NCBI GenBank assembly: GCA_018644785.1
Contig: JABGPV010000236.1
Span: 1 to 7,814, forward strand
DNA: 7,814 nt
Source of the DNA: Deltaproteobacteria bacterium
Lineage (GTDB): Bacteria; Desulfobacterota; DSM-4660; Desulfatiglandales; Desulfatiglandaceae
Reading direction: 5' to 3'
A program made the position numbers and the translations under genes. This document shows positions 7,251 to 7,814 of this stretch, one piece after another. Every line of letters begins with the position of its first letter. Position 1 is the stretch's first letter. Below the pieces are notes generated by a model. The model saw only the letters and a program-made list of their open reading frames with translations, ran no database searches and had not been told where the DNA came from.

Positions 7251-7257
7251 AAACACC

Positions 7258-7419
7258 ATGAAAAAAGAAAATGAACTGGCAATCAAGGTGACCAAGGAAA
7301 TAGTGGTCAAATTTATTGAGGCAGGACGGCTGAGCGTGAGCTCCTTTCAGGAAGTATGGCACGATATTCATCAAACTGTCAGCCATTCAATGAAAGAGAC
7401 GAAAAAACCGGAGGACTAA
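7258..7419 (+). CDS. Small 53-aa protein resembling the N-terminal part of MucR/Ros regulators
   Basis: The start at 7258 has a good ribosome binding site and gives a 53-aa, charged, soluble protein. Its core (residues about 6-42) includes LAIKVTKEIVVKFIEAGRLS and then SFQEVWHDIHQTV. This pattern (a helix of the T-x-x-I-V type, a short turn, then a second helix with a valine/isoleucine-histidine pair) resembles the N-terminal oligomerisation region of MucR/Ros family proteins. The DNA-binding zinc finger that follows in true MucR is absent; only a lysine-rich tail (MKETKKPED) remains. The likeness is my own recognition, not a search result. It could be a stand-alone oligomerising or antagonist module, or an unrelated short helical protein. 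The TAA stop at 7417-7419 overlaps the TAG stop of convergent truA by four bases in total. Confidence 0.65.
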   Translation: MKKENELAIKVTKEIVVKFIEAGRLSVSSFQEVWHDIHQTVSHSMKETKKPED

Positions 7420-7814
7420 TATTTCACTGCCACAAGGAATAACCCTTGGGGCGGCGCTTTCCTGCCGGCCATTTGCCGGTCCCCCGATTCCAGAACTTCC
7501 GCAAACCGTTTCAGGTCCATTCGACCCGTCCCCGCCTCCACAAGGGTCCCTACGATGTTTCGAACCATGTGCCGCAAAAAGCCATCCCCCTCTACGATAA
7601 TCCTCAAAACCCCATCTTCATCGCTCTCGATACAGGTGCTCAGGAGGGTTCTTACTGGATCAGTATTGGCGCTTCCCGATGATTTGAAGGCGGAAAAATC
7701 ATGGGTTCCCTTTATAATGGACAGACACTCGGACATTGTTTCCACATCAAGAGGGAACCTGATATGCCACAAAACATTGCGGCAAAAAATATCCGGATTT
7801 TGCCTGTTCAGGAT
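7416..7814 (-). CDS. truA: tRNA pseudouridine synthase A, C-terminal half (5' end outside window)
   Basis: TruA converts uridines 38-40 in the anticodon arm of many tRNAs to pseudouridine. The (-) strand frame is open up to base 7814, giving the last 132 residues. Characteristic C-terminal blocks are the opening ILNRQNPDIFCRNVLWHIRF, then GTHDFSAFKSSGS, DPVRTL, the strongly conserved GDGFLRHMVRNIVGTL, GTGR, and the end GRKAPPQGLFLVAVKY. The catalytic aspartate lies in the N-terminal half, beyond the window. The TTG near 7772 that could be taken as a start is internal, because homologous sequence continues upstream of it. The gene converges on the 53-aa gene with overlapping stop codons and no terminator between them. 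Confidence 0.95.
   Translation of the reverse strand: MLNRQNPDIFCRNVLWHIRFPLDVETMSECLSIIKGTHDFSAFKSSGSANTDPVRTLLSTCIESDEDGVLRIIVEGDGFLRHMVRNIVGTLVEAGTGRMDLKRFAEVLESGDRQMAGRKAPPQGLFLVAVKY

Larger units (their letters stand above)
7057..7257 (+). other. 201-bp non-coding spacer before the small gene
   Basis: No convincing gene lies here. A GTG-initiated extension of the downstream frame (from 7072) has no ribosome binding site, and its translation does not look protein-like. The spacer holds short direct repeats: atctggtg at 7067-7074 and 7085-7092, and gggctttatg at 7100-7109 and 7224-7233. It also holds the 10-bp palindrome cagatatctg at 7080-7089 and the strong stem-loop listed separately. 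It probably carries the 3' end of the amrS transcript and the promoter or leader of the 53-aa gene. A weak promoter-like pair TTGATT-17-TAAACA (7053-7081) matches the consensus too poorly to call. Confidence 0.5.

Noticed and set aside
6939..7310. Antisense 123-aa frame with a hydrophobic start across the amrS end and spacer
   Set aside because: It overlaps conserved amrS cysteine codons and the real start of the 53-aa gene, with no homology recognised; probably chance.
7072..7419. A 115-aa version of the small protein starting at GTG 7072
   Set aside because: No ribosome binding site before the GTG, the added 62 residues look like translated non-coding DNA and span the stem-loop, and a good site precedes the ATG at 7258.
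7416..7772. A complete 118-aa gene instead of a partial truA
   Set aside because: The apparent start is an internal TTG; TruA-like sequence continues in frame to the window edge.
1..7814. Mobile element, defence island, CRISPR array or RNA genes
   Set aside because: No transposase, integrase, phage or defence gene, spaced repeat array, or tRNA/rRNA-like stretch was seen; the content is mainly housekeeping and metabolic.

Overview
The window looks like a stretch of ordinary bacterial chromosome of moderate GC, most plausibly from a Desulfobacterota (former Deltaproteobacteria) sulfate-reducer-like lineage. That placement is inference from the style of the CarB linker, the AmmeMemoRadiSam-type radical SAM enzyme and a tiny MucR-N-terminus-like protein. 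No 16S gene or other decisive taxonomic marker is present. No prophage, insertion sequence, CRISPR array, tRNA or rRNA was found. Both window edges cut genes: carB on the left and truA on the right.

Layout. Bases 1-2175 (+) hold the C-terminal two thirds of CarB, the large subunit of carbamoyl-phosphate synthase. A 62-bp nested palindromic repeat follows directly after its stop codon. Bases 2293-3768 (+) encode a PurF-like protein (amidophosphoribosyltransferase fold). It keeps the PRPP-binding loop but has lost the N-terminal catalytic cysteine and the other glutamine-site residues. Its end overlaps by 41 bp the end of a convergent (-) GlcD-like FAD-linked oxidase at 3728-5137. A 91-bp divergent intergenic region separates the oxidase from a (+) pair: a class I SAM-dependent methyltransferase (5229-6020) and, 22 bp later, the radical SAM enzyme AmrS (6043-7056). 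A 201-bp spacer with a long perfect-arm stem-loop leads to a 53-aa gene (7258-7419). The stop codon of that gene overlaps the stop codon of truA, which is on the (-) strand and runs off the right edge.

How the genes relate. CarB makes carbamoyl phosphate for pyrimidines and arginine. The PurF-like protein next to it resembles the first enzyme of purine synthesis, but its glutaminase half looks dead, so it is either ammonia-fed, repurposed or regulatory. This is the most interesting item in the window. The methyltransferase and AmrS appear to be co-transcribed. The AMMECR1-like and MEMO1-like partners usually tied to AmrS are not beside it here. The remaining genes (oxidase, small protein, truA) show no obvious shared pathway.
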